A stretch of DNA of 64,000 nucleotides, taken from positions 62,001-126,000 of the forward strand of contig NZ_JACOOY010000002.1 in the NCBI RefSeq assembly GCF_014287705.1, in the 5' to 3' direction. Shown piece after piece: positions 18,504 through 27,250 of the stretch; the first letter of the stretch is position 1; each line of letters starts with the position of its first letter. Source of the DNA: Dorea_D hominis. GTDB taxonomy: Bacteria > Bacillota > Clostridia > Lachnospirales > Lachnospiraceae. Under the pieces are notes generated by a model. The model did no database searches and was not told where the DNA came from. It saw nothing but the letters and a program-made list of their open reading frames with translations. Position numbers and translations under genes: made by a program.

Positions 18504-20951
18504 ATGAAGGAACGAAAAGACAAGAAAATGCAGCATATTTTGGAATCACTGTTTTTAGATACAGCGCTTCCGTTTCGTGTAAGGCTGTTTAATATACTGG
18601 CGATCGTGGGAGTACTGATCAGTGTGATGAATGGTATTTTTTCTTATATGAACAGTGGAAATCCGGTGTTGTTATTTACCAATGGGGTGACAGCGGTCTT
18701 ATCTTTTTCACTTTTATATTATGCATATAAAAGCCGAAATTATCAGTTCTGTTATTTTATAACAATTATAGCGATCTTCATGATCCTGTTTCCAATTCTG
18801 TTTTTTAAAGGCGGCGGTTATAAAAGTGGCATGCCATGTTTTTATGTCTTTGGAATTATATTTACTGTATTTATGCTGGAGCGTTTGCAGATGATCTGCT
18901 GTGTATTGATTGAACTGATAATCTATATTGCAACAATAGGAATTGCCTATGCATACCCGCAGACGGTTATCTGGTTTCTGTCGGAGAAAGAGATCGTTAT
19001 TGATACCATCGTAGGCGTTGCAGTATCGAGTCTTGCTATCGGTACAGTTACTTACCTGCATTTCCGTCTGTATAACAGGCAGCAGATCTATCTGACAGAA
19101 GCGAGAGAAGAAGCTATGAAAGCAAATCAGGCGAAAAGTGTTTTCCTTGCAAATATGAGTCATGAAATACGGACACCGATCAATGTGATGCTTGGAATGA
19201 ATGAAATGATACTCAGGGAATGTGATTCGGAGGATATCAGGCAATACGCACAGGGAATTGAAAAATCCGGAAATTATCTGTTATCATTGATCAATAACGT
19301 GCTGGATATTTCCAAAATTGAATCCGGAAAAGTAAAGATTACAAAAGAACCATTTTCTATTTCGGCACTTGTACAGGAAATCTGGCTGTTAGGATCCGGA
19401 CAGGCGGAAAATAAAAATCTGGAGTTTCAGGTGAGAATAGATGAAACACTGCCGGAATATATAAACGGGGATGCTTTACATATGAAACAGATTATGCTGA
19501 ATCTGATCAGTAATGCTGTGAAATACACGGAGAACGGTTCTATCGTATTCCAGGTGGAAAGATGTGGCGAAAAGATCCGTTTTTCTGTGAAAGATACCGG
19601 ATATGGCATAGAGAAAGAAGCAATGAATACGTTATTTGATGCATTTACCAGAGTGGATGTGAAAAAATACAGAAATATTGAAGGAAGCGGTCTGGGGCTG
19701 GCAATTGTCAGAGAACTCTGCCGGGAGATGGATGGAAAGGTTGAAGTACAAAGTGAAGTCAGGACAGGGAGCAGATTTACGGTAACATTTCCTCTGGAAG
19801 AGGCAGGAAAACAAAAATCCGGAGAATGGCATCCAAGGAAAGAAATAGAAGAAAAGCATGCGGGCACTTTTGTTGCACCGGATGCAAAGGTTCTTATTGT
19901 GGATGACAGGGAAGAGAACCTGCGAGTGATCTGTTCACTGTTAAAACATACCAAGATCCGCACAGATACAGCAGTGAGTGGCTCGGAATGTATCGAGAAA
20001 GTCAGAAAAGGAAATTATCATATGATATTTCTTGATTATATGATGCCGGAAATGGATGGGCTGGAAACATTTCGGCGTATGAAGGAGATGGAAATCCGTG
20101 TTCCGGTGATCGCACTGACGGCAGATGTTACAAGTGGAATCCAGCAGATATTTGAAAAAGAAGGATTTGCCGCTTATTTATCAAAACCGATTCGCTGGGA
20201 GAGAATGGAAGAGCTGCTTCTGGCTTATCTGCCGGATATACTGGTTACAAAAAGCAGCCGAAAAGAATGGAAAATATCAGGAAAAGATTACAACCGGCTG
20301 AAAGCACAGCTGCAAGTCTGTGAGATCCAGATGGAAAAAGGACTACATTTACTGGATGGAAATATATATCAATATGCAAAATTGATAGAATTTTTTACAG
20401 ATTATTATGAACCGAATCGCAGGCAGATGGAGAAAATGGAAAAAGCACTGAAATATGCAGATACAGAAAAGAAAAGGACTGAGATCCTGATGGCACTGAC
20501 CGGTGAAATGCATACATTGAAAAGCAATGCAAAAGCAATTGGCGCAGGAGAACTCTCAGAGCTGGCACAGGCGATGGAAGTGCATGGCAAAGAAATGGAT
20601 GCGGATTATTTCAAATATGCAATGCCGCTTCTTTATCTGGAATGGGAGAGAACGGTAAAAGGAGCCAGACAGTTCCGGAAAGAAATAGTGCAGCTCATAC
20701 CGCAGAGAGAAAACGAAGAAGCAGAAAGTACCATAGCAGATATAAATCTGAAAGAAACCTATGAAAAAGCATTACGGGAAGCATTGATGCGTTATCAGGG
20801 GAAGGAAGCTTCCACCTGGAATCAAAAGCTGCTGGACACAGAAAATGATCCGGAGAGAAGAAAGCTGTTGGAACAGATCGGACAGAAAATCCGCGAGCTG
20901 GATTTTGAAGAAGCAGAGAGTATTTTCAGAAAGTGGAAGGAGGAACACTGA
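18504..20951 (+). CDS. Hybrid sensor histidine kinase with receiver and Hpt domains
   Basis: An 815-residue membrane kinase. About six hydrophobic segments fill residues 25-195 with no large extracellular domain, so the signal is probably sensed in or near the membrane. A HisKA domain follows with phospho-acceptor H220 (SHEIRTP), then HATPase_c motifs (NLISNAVKYT; DTGYGIE; GSGLGLAI). A receiver domain has D511 (FLDYMMPEMDG) and a C-terminal Hpt domain has H670 (EMHTLKSNA). This gives a four-step phosphorelay inside one protein plus its partner. ATG 18504 was chosen because GGAGGA ends seven bases before it; an in-frame TTG at 18489 is less likely. It overlaps the next gene by one base. Confidence 0.92.
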   Translation: MKERKDKKMQHILESLFLDTALPFRVRLFNILAIVGVLISVMNGIFSYMNSGNPVLLFTNGVTAVLSFSLLYYAYKSRNYQFCYFITIIAIFMILFPILFFKGGGYKSGMPCFYVFGIIFTVFMLERLQMICCVLIELIIYIATIGIAYAYPQTVIWFLSEKEIVIDTIVGVAVSSLAIGTVTYLHFRLYNRQQIYLTEAREEAMKANQAKSVFLANMSHEIRTPINVMLGMNEMILRECDSEDIRQYAQGIEKSGNYLLSLINNVLDISKIESGKVKITKEPFSISALVQEIWLLGSGQAENKNLEFQVRIDETLPEYINGDALHMKQIMLNLISNAVKYTENGSIVFQVERCGEKIRFSVKDTGYGIEKEAMNTLFDAFTRVDVKKYRNIEGSGLGLAIVRELCREMDGKVEVQSEVRTGSRFTVTFPLEEAGKQKSGEWHPRKEIEEKHAGTFVAPDAKVLIVDDREENLRVICSLLKHTKIRTDTAVSGSECIEKVRKGNYHMIFLDYMMPEMDGLETFRRMKEMEIRVPVIALTADVTSGIQQIFEKEGFAAYLSKPIRWERMEELLLAYLPDILVTKSSRKEWKISGKDYNRLKAQLQVCEIQMEKGLHLLDGNIYQYAKLIEFFTDYYEPNRRQMEKMEKALKYADTEKKRTEILMALTGEMHTLKSNAKAIGAGELSELAQAMEVHGKEMDADYFKYAMPLLYLEWERTVKGARQFRKEIVQLIPQRENEEAESTIADINLKETYEKALREALMRYQGKEASTWNQKLLDTENDPERRKLLEQIGQKIRELDFEEAESIFRKWKEEH

Positions 20952-21568
20952 TGGAGAAAAAACATGTATTGGTCGTGGATGACGATCTGATTTTATTAAA
21001 GACAGCAGAAGAGATTCTGTCAGAATTTTACAGTGTCAGTGTAGCCAAAGCCGGGAGCCAGGCGATTGCACTTCTGGAAAAAGGCGTGATCCCGGATCTG
21101 ATCCTTCTGGATATTGCTATGCCTGGAATGGATGGATATGAGACACTAAATGAGATGAAGAAGATTCCGGCGGCAGGCAGTGTGCCGATTATTTTCCTGA
21201 CCGGATTTTCCGATGCAGATTATGAAGTGCGCGGATTAAAATCCGGCGCGGTAGATTATATTGTGAAACCATTTGTGAAAGAAGTACTGCTTGCAAGAGT
21301 GGAACGCCATTTACAATATGAAGAAGGACGGGCCAGAGAAGAACGAACGGAAGAAATAAAGGAGAATGAAACGTATAAAAAGATGCAGGAAGTGTTAAGC
21401 CCAATCGAGTGGAAGATTGCGCAGGCAATTGCAAAAGGGATGGACAACCGGGAGATTGCGGCGGAATATCATTATTCTTATGGTTATGTGAAAAATGTAA
21501 TTACCCGTATATTTTCAAAACTTGAGGTGGAGAAAAGAAGAGATCTGCGGAAAATGTTTGAAGGATAG
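20951..21568 (+). CDS. Response regulator with receiver and LuxR/NarL-like helix-turn-helix
   Basis: A 205-residue regulator. The receiver domain shows the acidic pair VVDDD, phospho-acceptor D54 (LLDIAMPGMDG), the Thr in FLTGF and the Lys in VKPF. The C-terminal helix-turn-helix (about residues 145-200: PIEWKIAQAIAKGMDNREIA, then YGYVKNVITRIFSKL) is of LuxR/NarL type. Its ATG shares one base with the kinase stop codon and has GGAGGA upstream, so the pair is translationally coupled. It is the likely final receiver of the kinase phosphorelay. Target genes are unknown; the neighbouring small-protein gene is one candidate. Confidence 0.9.
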   Translation: MEKKHVLVVDDDLILLKTAEEILSEFYSVSVAKAGSQAIALLEKGVIPDLILLDIAMPGMDGYETLNEMKKIPAAGSVPIIFLTGFSDADYEVRGLKSGAVDYIVKPFVKEVLLARVERHLQYEEGRAREERTEEIKENETYKKMQEVLSPIEWKIAQAIAKGMDNREIAAEYHYSYGYVKNVITRIFSKLEVEKRRDLRKMFEG

Positions 21569-21579
21569 GGGATGTTCGG

Positions 21580-21608
21580 TTGTGTTTTACATAGAAAAAG
21601 GCTATAAT
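21580..21608 (+). promoter_or_regulatory. Promoter for the 97-residue protein gene
   Basis: TTGTGT (21580-21585) and TATAAT (21603-21608) are 17 bases apart, 35 bases before the start of the small gene. Confidence 0.7.
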
Positions 21609-21643
21609 AGAGGAAATATATAACCACGCAGGAGGAATGCAAA

Positions 21644-21937
21644 ATGAAAATTTTTGACACAGTAAACAAAGCAGAAGTAGAAGTAAATGGAACAGACGGA
21701 CTGGTTCAGCTTATGAAAGACGGCCGTCAGGTAGATCTTTATCTGAAAGAGAAGAAATCTGATGAAGACGGATACATGAGCTGGGATGTAGAACACTGGT
21801 CAAGTGTAGATGGTAAAAGATTTATCCGCTGCTATTCATTAGAGGGACGTGTATTAAGTGAGTCTACAGGACATAATATCTATGATCTGGCAAATGATTT
21901 CAAACCGGAAGAGGCTGCAAAAGTAGAACTGAGCTAG
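21644..21937 (+). CDS. Small acidic protein of unknown function
   Basis: A 97-residue, acidic, soluble-looking protein with no signal peptide, membrane segment or cysteine cluster. It has a strong AGGAGG site and its own near-consensus promoter, so it is a genuine and probably well-expressed gene. The sequence is rich in beta-strand-like alternation (VDLYLKEKK, GYMSWDVEHW). I do not recognise a family. It lies between the two-component system and the heat-shock operon and faces the same way as both. Confidence 0.7.
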   Translation: MKIFDTVNKAEVEVNGTDGLVQLMKDGRQVDLYLKEKKSDEDGYMSWDVEHWSSVDGKRFIRCYSLEGRVLSESTGHNIYDLANDFKPEEAAKVELS

Positions 21938-21984
21938 ACTGTTTTAAAGCGTTTGAAAAGAATCTAAAAAAATAATAAATACTG

Positions 21985-22013
21985 TTGACAAACAGAAAAA
22001 GGAGTGCTACATT
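21985..22013 (+). promoter_or_regulatory. Heat-shock operon promoter
   Basis: A perfect TTGACA (21985-21990) and TACATT (22008-22013), 17 bases apart, lie directly upstream of the CIRCE operator. Confidence 0.85.
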
Positions 22014-22028
22014 AATAGTCGAAAGATG

Positions 22029-22055
22029 TTAGCACTCCTTTTTAATGAGTGCTAA
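22029..22055. promoter_or_regulatory. CIRCE operator (HrcA binding site)
   Basis: TTAGCACTC, nine bases, then GAGTGCTAA: a perfect match to the CIRCE consensus. HrcA binds here to repress the operon, and stress relieves the repression (established for this system). It lies just downstream of the promoter and ahead of hrcA. A further half-site GGAGTGCTA overlaps the promoter spacer at 22001-22009. Confidence 0.97.
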
Positions 22056-22084
22056 CAAAGAAAAATCCGAAAGGAGGAGAGCTG

Positions 22085-23128
22085 ATGTTAGAAGAACATG
22101 GACTGAGTGATCGTAAGCTTAAGATTTTACATGCGATTATACAGACTTATCTAGAGAGTGGCGAGCCGGTCGGATCGAGAACCATTTCCAAATATACGGA
22201 TTTGAATTTAAGTTCAGCAACGATCCGTAATGAGATGGCGGATCTGGAAGAACTTGGTTATATCATACAGCCACATACATCGGCAGGTCGTATTCCTTCG
22301 GATAAAGGCTACAGATTATATGTAGATATGCTGATGCAGGAGAAGGAGCAGGAACTGAATGATATGCAGGATCAGATGCTTCAGAAAGCAGATAAGATGG
22401 ATCAGCTTCTGAAACAGGCAGCCAAAGTTTTAGCGAACAATACGAATTACGCAACGATGGTTTCCACTCCGATGAACAATTCCAATAAGATCAAGTTCCT
22501 CCAGTTGTCTATGGTGGATGAAGAACAGGTGATCGCGGTAATTGTTCTCGGCGGCAATGTGATAAAGAACAAGCTCATTCATCTGGAAGAACCGCTCAGC
22601 AATGAGAACCTGCTGAAGCTGAATATGCTTTTGAATACAACACTCAATGGTATGTCCATTGAGGAGATCAATTTAGGACTGATCGCAAGACTCAAAGAGC
22701 AGGCAGGTATTCACAGCGTGGTGATTGGCAACGTACTGGATGCAGTCGCAGATACGATACAGGTCGATGAAGATATGCAGATCTATACAAGTGGTGCGAC
22801 GAACATTTTCAAATATCCGGAGCTCAGCGATAAGCAGAGCGCTCAGGATATCATCAGTGCATTTGAAGAAAAACAACAGCTTACAGAGCTTGTAACCCAG
22901 ACACTTTCTCATGAAGAGAATACAGGAATTCAGGTTTATATCGGTGATGAAGCACCGGTACAGAACATGAAGGACTGCAGTGTCGTGACCGCAACCTATG
23001 AATTAGGCGAGGGCATGAAGGGAACGATAGGCATTATCGGACCGAAGCGGATGGATTATGAGCATGTTTTAAAATCTATGAAGCGTCTCCAGACAGAACT
23101 GGATCAGATGTTTCATAAGAATGAATAA
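22085..23128 (+). CDS. hrcA: Heat-inducible transcription repressor HrcA
   Basis: A 347-residue repressor of class I heat-shock genes. The N-terminal winged helix is clear (LSDRKLKILHAIIQTYLES, GEPVGSRTISKY, LSSATIRNEMADLEELGYI). It is followed by the SAGRIPSDKGYRLYVD motif and the GAF-like C-terminal domain. ATG 22085 has AAAGGAGGAG immediately upstream. A GTG further upstream would fall inside CIRCE and is rejected. It heads the operon hrcA-grpE-dnaK-dnaJ and represses its own synthesis through CIRCE. Its activity usually depends on GroEL. Confidence 0.97.
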   Translation: MLEEHGLSDRKLKILHAIIQTYLESGEPVGSRTISKYTDLNLSSATIRNEMADLEELGYIIQPHTSAGRIPSDKGYRLYVDMLMQEKEQELNDMQDQMLQKADKMDQLLKQAAKVLANNTNYATMVSTPMNNSNKIKFLQLSMVDEEQVIAVIVLGGNVIKNKLIHLEEPLSNENLLKLNMLLNTTLNGMSIEEINLGLIARLKEQAGIHSVVIGNVLDAVADTIQVDEDMQIYTSGATNIFKYPELSDKQSAQDIISAFEEKQQLTELVTQTLSHEENTGIQVYIGDEAPVQNMKDCSVVTATYELGEGMKGTIGIIGPKRMDYEHVLKSMKRLQTELDQMFHKNE

Positions 23129-23145
23129 GAAAGGTGGAAGTACCC

Positions 23146-23778
23146 TTGGAAGATAACAAAGAAAAGAGCCAGGAAGAGATGGTAAAGGAAGCTGTGGAGG
23201 AAGCAAAGAAGACAGCTGAAGCCACTAAAGAAGAGGCAGCCGAAGACGAAGCGAAGGAAGCAGAGACAGAGGACAGCAAAGAATCCGATACAGAAGAGAA
23301 GAAATCCGGCAAGAAGTTATTTGGCAAGAAGGATAAGAAAGATAAAAAAGACGAGAAGATTGAGGAACTGACTGACAGACTCACTCGTCAGATGGCAGAG
23401 TTTGATAACTTCCGCAAACGTACAGAGAAGGAGAAATCCCAAATGTACGAAGTTGGTGCGAAAGATATCATAGAGAAGATTCTTCCGGTTGTAGACAATT
23501 TCGAAAGAGGTCTGGATGCAGTGAAGGAAGAAGACAAAGAGGATCCATTTATCCAGGGAATGGAGAAGGTTTACAAACAACTGATGACAACACTGGAAGG
23601 AATCGAGGTGAAACCTATCGAAGCGGTAGGTCAGGAATTTGACCCGAATCTTCATAATGCGGTTATGCATGTGGAAGATGAGAATCTCGGTGAGAATATC
23701 ATTGCCGAAGAATTCCAAAAAGGTTATATGTATCGTGACTCTGTAGTGAGACACAGTATGGTAAAAGTAGCAAATTAG
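23146..23778 (+). CDS. grpE: Nucleotide exchange factor GrpE
   Basis: A 210-residue GrpE that releases ADP from DnaK. A long, highly charged Lys/Glu N-terminal region (about 70 residues) precedes the dimeric coiled coil (LTRQMAEFDNFRKRTEKE) and the C-terminal beta domain (NPNLHNAV-type: DPNLHNAVMHV; YMYRDSVVRHSMVKV). The start is probably TTG 23146, since AGGTGG lies eight bases upstream; a GTG at 23134 would overlap that site. It follows hrcA by 17 bases. Confidence 0.93.
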   Translation: MEDNKEKSQEEMVKEAVEEAKKTAEATKEEAAEDEAKEAETEDSKESDTEEKKSGKKLFGKKDKKDKKDEKIEELTDRLTRQMAEFDNFRKRTEKEKSQMYEVGAKDIIEKILPVVDNFERGLDAVKEEDKEDPFIQGMEKVYKQLMTTLEGIEVKPIEAVGQEFDPNLHNAVMHVEDENLGENIIAEEFQKGYMYRDSVVRHSMVKVAN

Positions 23779-23813
23779 AATTTATTTAGAAATAGAACAG
23801 GAGGACAATTATT

Positions 23814-25697
23814 ATGGGTAAAATCATTGGTATTGACTTAGGTACAACAAACAGCTGTGTAGCCGTAATGGAAGGTGGACAGCCAACAGTTATCGCTAAC
23901 ACAGAAGGTGCAAGAACTACACCGTCAGTAGTAGCATTTACAAAAACAGGAGAGCGTCTTGTAGGTGAACCTGCAAAACGTCAGGCAGTTACAAACGCAG
24001 AGAGAACAATCTCTTCTATCAAGAGAGAGATGGGATCTGATTATAAAGTAACTGTAGATGAGAAGAAATATTCTCCGCAGGAGATTTCAGCAATGATCCT
24101 TCAGAAATTAAAAGCAGATGCAGAAGGATATCTTGGAGAAAAAGTAACAGAAGCTGTTATCACAGTACCTGCTTACTTCAACGATGCTCAGCGTCAGGCT
24201 ACAAAAGATGCCGGTAAGATCGCAGGACTTGATGTAAAACGTATCATCAACGAGCCTACGGCAGCAGCACTTGCTTACGGACTTGACAATGAGAATGAAC
24301 AGAAGATTATGGTATATGACCTTGGTGGTGGTACATTCGATGTATCCGTAATCGAGATTGGTGATGGTGTTATCGAGGTATTATCTACAGCAGGTAACAA
24401 CAGACTTGGTGGAGATGACTTTGACCAGAAGATTACAGATTACATGATCGCCGAATTCAAGAAACAGGAAGGTGTAGACTTATCTACAGATAAGATGGCA
24501 CTGCAGAGATTAAAAGAAGCAGCTGAGAAAGCGAAGAAAGAACTTTCTTCTGCAACAACCACAAATATCAACCTGCCATTCATTACAGCTACAGCAGAGG
24601 GACCGAAACATTTTGATATGAACCTCACAAGAGCTAAATTTGATGAACTGACACACGACCTTGTGATGAAGACATCTGAGCCGGTTCAGAGAGCATTATC
24701 TGATGCTGGTATCACAGCTTCTGAGCTTGGTCAGGTACTGCTGGTTGGTGGATCTACACGTATCCCGGCTGTACAGGAAGAAGTAAAACGTCTGACAGGT
24801 AAAGAGCCTAGCAAATCTCTGAACCCAGATGAGTGTGTAGCACTTGGTGCTTCTGTTCAGGGTGGTAAACTTGCAGGAGATACAGGCGCAGGCGACATCC
24901 TTCTTCTGGATGTAACTCCACTGTCACTGTCTATCGAGACAATGGGTGGTGTAGCTACAAGACTGATCGAGAGAAATACAACAATCCCGACAAAGAAGAG
25001 CCAGATCTTCTCTACAGCAGCAGATAACCAGACAGCCGTTGATATCAACGTTGTACAGGGTGAGAGACAGTTTGCTAAAGACAACAAGTCCCTCGGACAG
25101 TTCAGACTGGATGGAATCGCACCGGCTCCGCGTGGAGTACCGCAGATCGAAGTTACATTCGATATCGATGCAAATGGTATCGTAAATGTATCTGCAAAAG
25201 ATCTTGGAACAGGAAAAGAGCAGCATATCACAATCACAGCAGGATCTAACATGTCTGATGAAGATATTGATAAAGCTGTAAAAGAAGCTGCTGCATTTGA
25301 AGCACAGGATAAGAAACGTAAAGAAGGAATCGATACAAAGAACGAAGCAGATGCATTCGTATTCCAGACAGAGAAAGCATTGTCTGAAGCTGGAGACAAA
25401 CTGGATGCAGCTGACAAAGCAGCAGTAGAAGCTGACTGCAAAGCACTGAAAGATCTGCTTGAGAAGGCAAATACAGAAGAGATGACAGATGCTCAGATCG
25501 CTGAGATTAAAGCAGCAAAAGAAAAACTGACAGAGAGTGCTCAGAAACTCTTCACAAAGATGTATGAGCAGGCAGGAGCTGCAGCTGGCGCACAGGGAGC
25601 TGATCCGAACATGGGAACAGGTGCACAGGGAGCAGGTCCGGCACCGGAAGGATTCCAGGGAGACGACGTAGTAGACGGAGATTATAAAGAAGTATAA
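23814..25697 (+). CDS. dnaK: Chaperone DnaK (Hsp70)
   Basis: A 627-residue Hsp70 with the standard signatures: IGIDLGTTNSCVAV at the N-terminus, VYDLGGGTFDVSV near residue 168, and VLLVGGSTRIPAVQ near residue 310. The substrate-binding domain starts after the linker DILLLDVTPLSLS. The C-terminus is the usual Gly/Ala-rich tail ending in an acidic motif (DVVDGDYKEV). A GGAGGA site supports the start. It is the third gene of the CIRCE operon. A hairpin in the gap before dnaJ may lower dnaJ expression. Confidence 0.98.
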   Translation: MGKIIGIDLGTTNSCVAVMEGGQPTVIANTEGARTTPSVVAFTKTGERLVGEPAKRQAVTNAERTISSIKREMGSDYKVTVDEKKYSPQEISAMILQKLKADAEGYLGEKVTEAVITVPAYFNDAQRQATKDAGKIAGLDVKRIINEPTAAALAYGLDNENEQKIMVYDLGGGTFDVSVIEIGDGVIEVLSTAGNNRLGGDDFDQKITDYMIAEFKKQEGVDLSTDKMALQRLKEAAEKAKKELSSATTTNINLPFITATAEGPKHFDMNLTRAKFDELTHDLVMKTSEPVQRALSDAGITASELGQVLLVGGSTRIPAVQEEVKRLTGKEPSKSLNPDECVALGASVQGGKLAGDTGAGDILLLDVTPLSLSIETMGGVATRLIERNTTIPTKKSQIFSTAADNQTAVDINVVQGERQFAKDNKSLGQFRLDGIAPAPRGVPQIEVTFDIDANGIVNVSAKDLGTGKEQHITITAGSNMSDEDIDKAVKEAAAFEAQDKKRKEGIDTKNEADAFVFQTEKALSEAGDKLDAADKAAVEADCKALKDLLEKANTEEMTDAQIAEIKAAKEKLTESAQKLFTKMYEQAGAAAGAQGADPNMGTGAQGAGPAPEGFQGDDVVDGDYKEV

Positions 25698-25715
25698 GAC
25701 CTGGTAAGATAGGTT

Positions 25716-25755
25716 GTTCTGTGTGTCCGGTGTAAGCCGGGCACACAGAACTTCT
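25716..25755 (+). terminator. Hairpin between dnaK and dnaJ (partial terminator or processing site)
   Basis: GTTCTGTGTGTCCGG pairs with CCGGGCACACAGAAC across a six-base loop with one mismatch, followed by a T-rich but interrupted run (TTCTTTCTGTTT). Confidence 0.65.
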
Positions 25756-25848
25756 TTCTGTTTCACAGTATCCGTAAGAAGCTGTCAGTGGCAGGTGCTT
25801 ACAGGTACAGGAAAGGCAGATTAGATTTACAGTGGAAAGGGATAAGAG

Positions 25849-27045
25849 ATGGCAGAATCAAAGAGAGATTATTATGAAGTGCTTGGCGTAAGCAGAGATG
25901 CAGATGAAGCCACAATTAAAAAAGCATACAGAAAAGTCGCTAAAAAATACCATCCTGATATGAATCCTGGTGATGCAGAGGCGGAAAAGAAATTCAAAGA
26001 AGCATCGGAAGCCTATGCGGTACTGAGCGATGCAGACAAACGTCGCCAGTACGACCAGTACGGTCATGCAGCCTTTGAAGGTGGCGCAGGCGGAGCCGGT
26101 GGATTCGGCGGATTTGATTTTAACGGCGCAGATTTCAGTGACATTTTCGGAGATATGTTTGGTGATCTGTTTGGAGGCGGCCGAAGAGGCGGTCGTGCCA
26201 GTCAGGGACCTATGAAAGGTGCAAACATCCGCAAGAGTGTCAGAATTACATTTGAAGAAGCAGTGTTTGGCTGTGAAAAAGAGTTGGATGTTGTATTAAA
26301 AGATTCATGTCCGAAATGTAATGGAACAGGTGCAAAACCGGGAACATCCCCGGAGACATGTTCAAAATGTGGAGGAAAAGGTCAGGTTGTTTATACGCAG
26401 CAGTCCTTCTTCGGAACAGTACAGAATGTACAGACCTGTCCGGACTGTCACGGAACCGGTAAAATCATCCGTGAGAAGTGTTCAGGCTGCGGTGGAACCG
26501 GTTATGTTTCCAACAGAAAGAAAATATCTGTATCCATTCCGGCAGGTATTGACAATGGACAGAGTGTAAGAATCCGTGAAAAAGGAGAACCGGGCGTGAA
26601 CGGCGGACCAAGAGGAGATCTTCTGGTAGAAGTGGTTGTATCCAGACATCCGATCTTCCAGCGGCAGGATATGCATATTTTTTCTACGGTACCGATTTCA
26701 TTCGCACAGGCAGCACTTGGTGCAGATGTGAAGATCAAGACCGTAGACGGAGATGTGATCTACACTGTAAAACCGGGAACCAAGACCGGTACAAAAGTAC
26801 GTCTCAAAGGCAAGGGAGTTCCTTCTATCCGAAGTGCAAGCATCCGTGGCGATCATTATGTAACACTGGTGATCCAGACACCGGAACATTTAAGTGCAGA
26901 AGCGAAAGAAGCACTCCGCAAGTTCGATGAGCTTTCCGGCAATACTTTGCATACACCGGAATCATCCGAACCAAAGGATTCTGCAAAAGGTGGAAAGAAG
27001 AAAAAAGGCTTTATGGATAAAGTGAAAGAAGCTTTTGAGGATTAG
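25849..27045 (+). CDS. dnaJ: Co-chaperone DnaJ (Hsp40)
   Basis: A 398-residue type I DnaJ. The J domain (residues 1-70) has the HPD motif in KKYHPDMNPG. A Gly/Phe-rich segment follows (about residues 75-115). The zinc-binding domain has four CxxCxGxG repeats (CPKCNGTG, CSKCGGKG, CPDCHGTG, CSGCGGTG). The C-terminal substrate domains include the VTIPAGIDNG-like SIPAGIDNGQSVR. The C-terminal tail is Lys-rich. AAAGGG precedes the ATG. It stimulates DnaK ATPase and closes the heat-shock operon before a strong terminator. Confidence 0.97.
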   Translation: MAESKRDYYEVLGVSRDADEATIKKAYRKVAKKYHPDMNPGDAEAEKKFKEASEAYAVLSDADKRRQYDQYGHAAFEGGAGGAGGFGGFDFNGADFSDIFGDMFGDLFGGGRRGGRASQGPMKGANIRKSVRITFEEAVFGCEKELDVVLKDSCPKCNGTGAKPGTSPETCSKCGGKGQVVYTQQSFFGTVQNVQTCPDCHGTGKIIREKCSGCGGTGYVSNRKKISVSIPAGIDNGQSVRIREKGEPGVNGGPRGDLLVEVVVSRHPIFQRQDMHIFSTVPISFAQAALGADVKIKTVDGDVIYTVKPGTKTGTKVRLKGKGVPSIRSASIRGDHYVTLVIQTPEHLSAEAKEALRKFDELSGNTLHTPESSEPKDSAKGGKKKKGFMDKVKEAFED

Positions 27046-27075
27046 AAGAGATTTATTAGCCATAGATGAATAATG

Positions 27076-27140
27076 AACAGAAAGAGAATGTGAATCGGAT
27101 ATAGAGATATATCGATGCATATTCTCTTTCTGTTTTTTTT
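27076..27140 (+). terminator. Terminator of the heat-shock operon
   Basis: AACAGAAAGAGAAT pairs with ATTCTCTTTCTGTT, with a long apical region, and is followed by eight T residues. Confidence 0.9.
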
Positions 27141-27184
27141 AAATTGCTTATTTCTTAACAGGGAATGATTCGGCATGTAAGCGG

Positions 27185-27213
27185 TGGACGGAACAAGACT
27201 TATCCGTTATAAT
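27185..27213 (+). promoter_or_regulatory. Promoter of the ADH-MATE-cyclodeaminase-RidA operon
   Basis: TGGACG (27185-27190) and TATAAT (27208-27213) are 17 bases apart, 38 bases before the alcohol dehydrogenase start. The -35 is weak. Confidence 0.6.
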
Positions 27214-27250
27214 AAAAGATACGGATTTGGAAACGGAAAGGAGAAAAATC

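Noticed and set aside
24924..25766. 280-codon minus-strand frame opposite dnaK, rich in Cys and Ser
   Set aside because: It is a mirror of the dnaK codon pattern; no ribosome site, promoter or recognisable domain.
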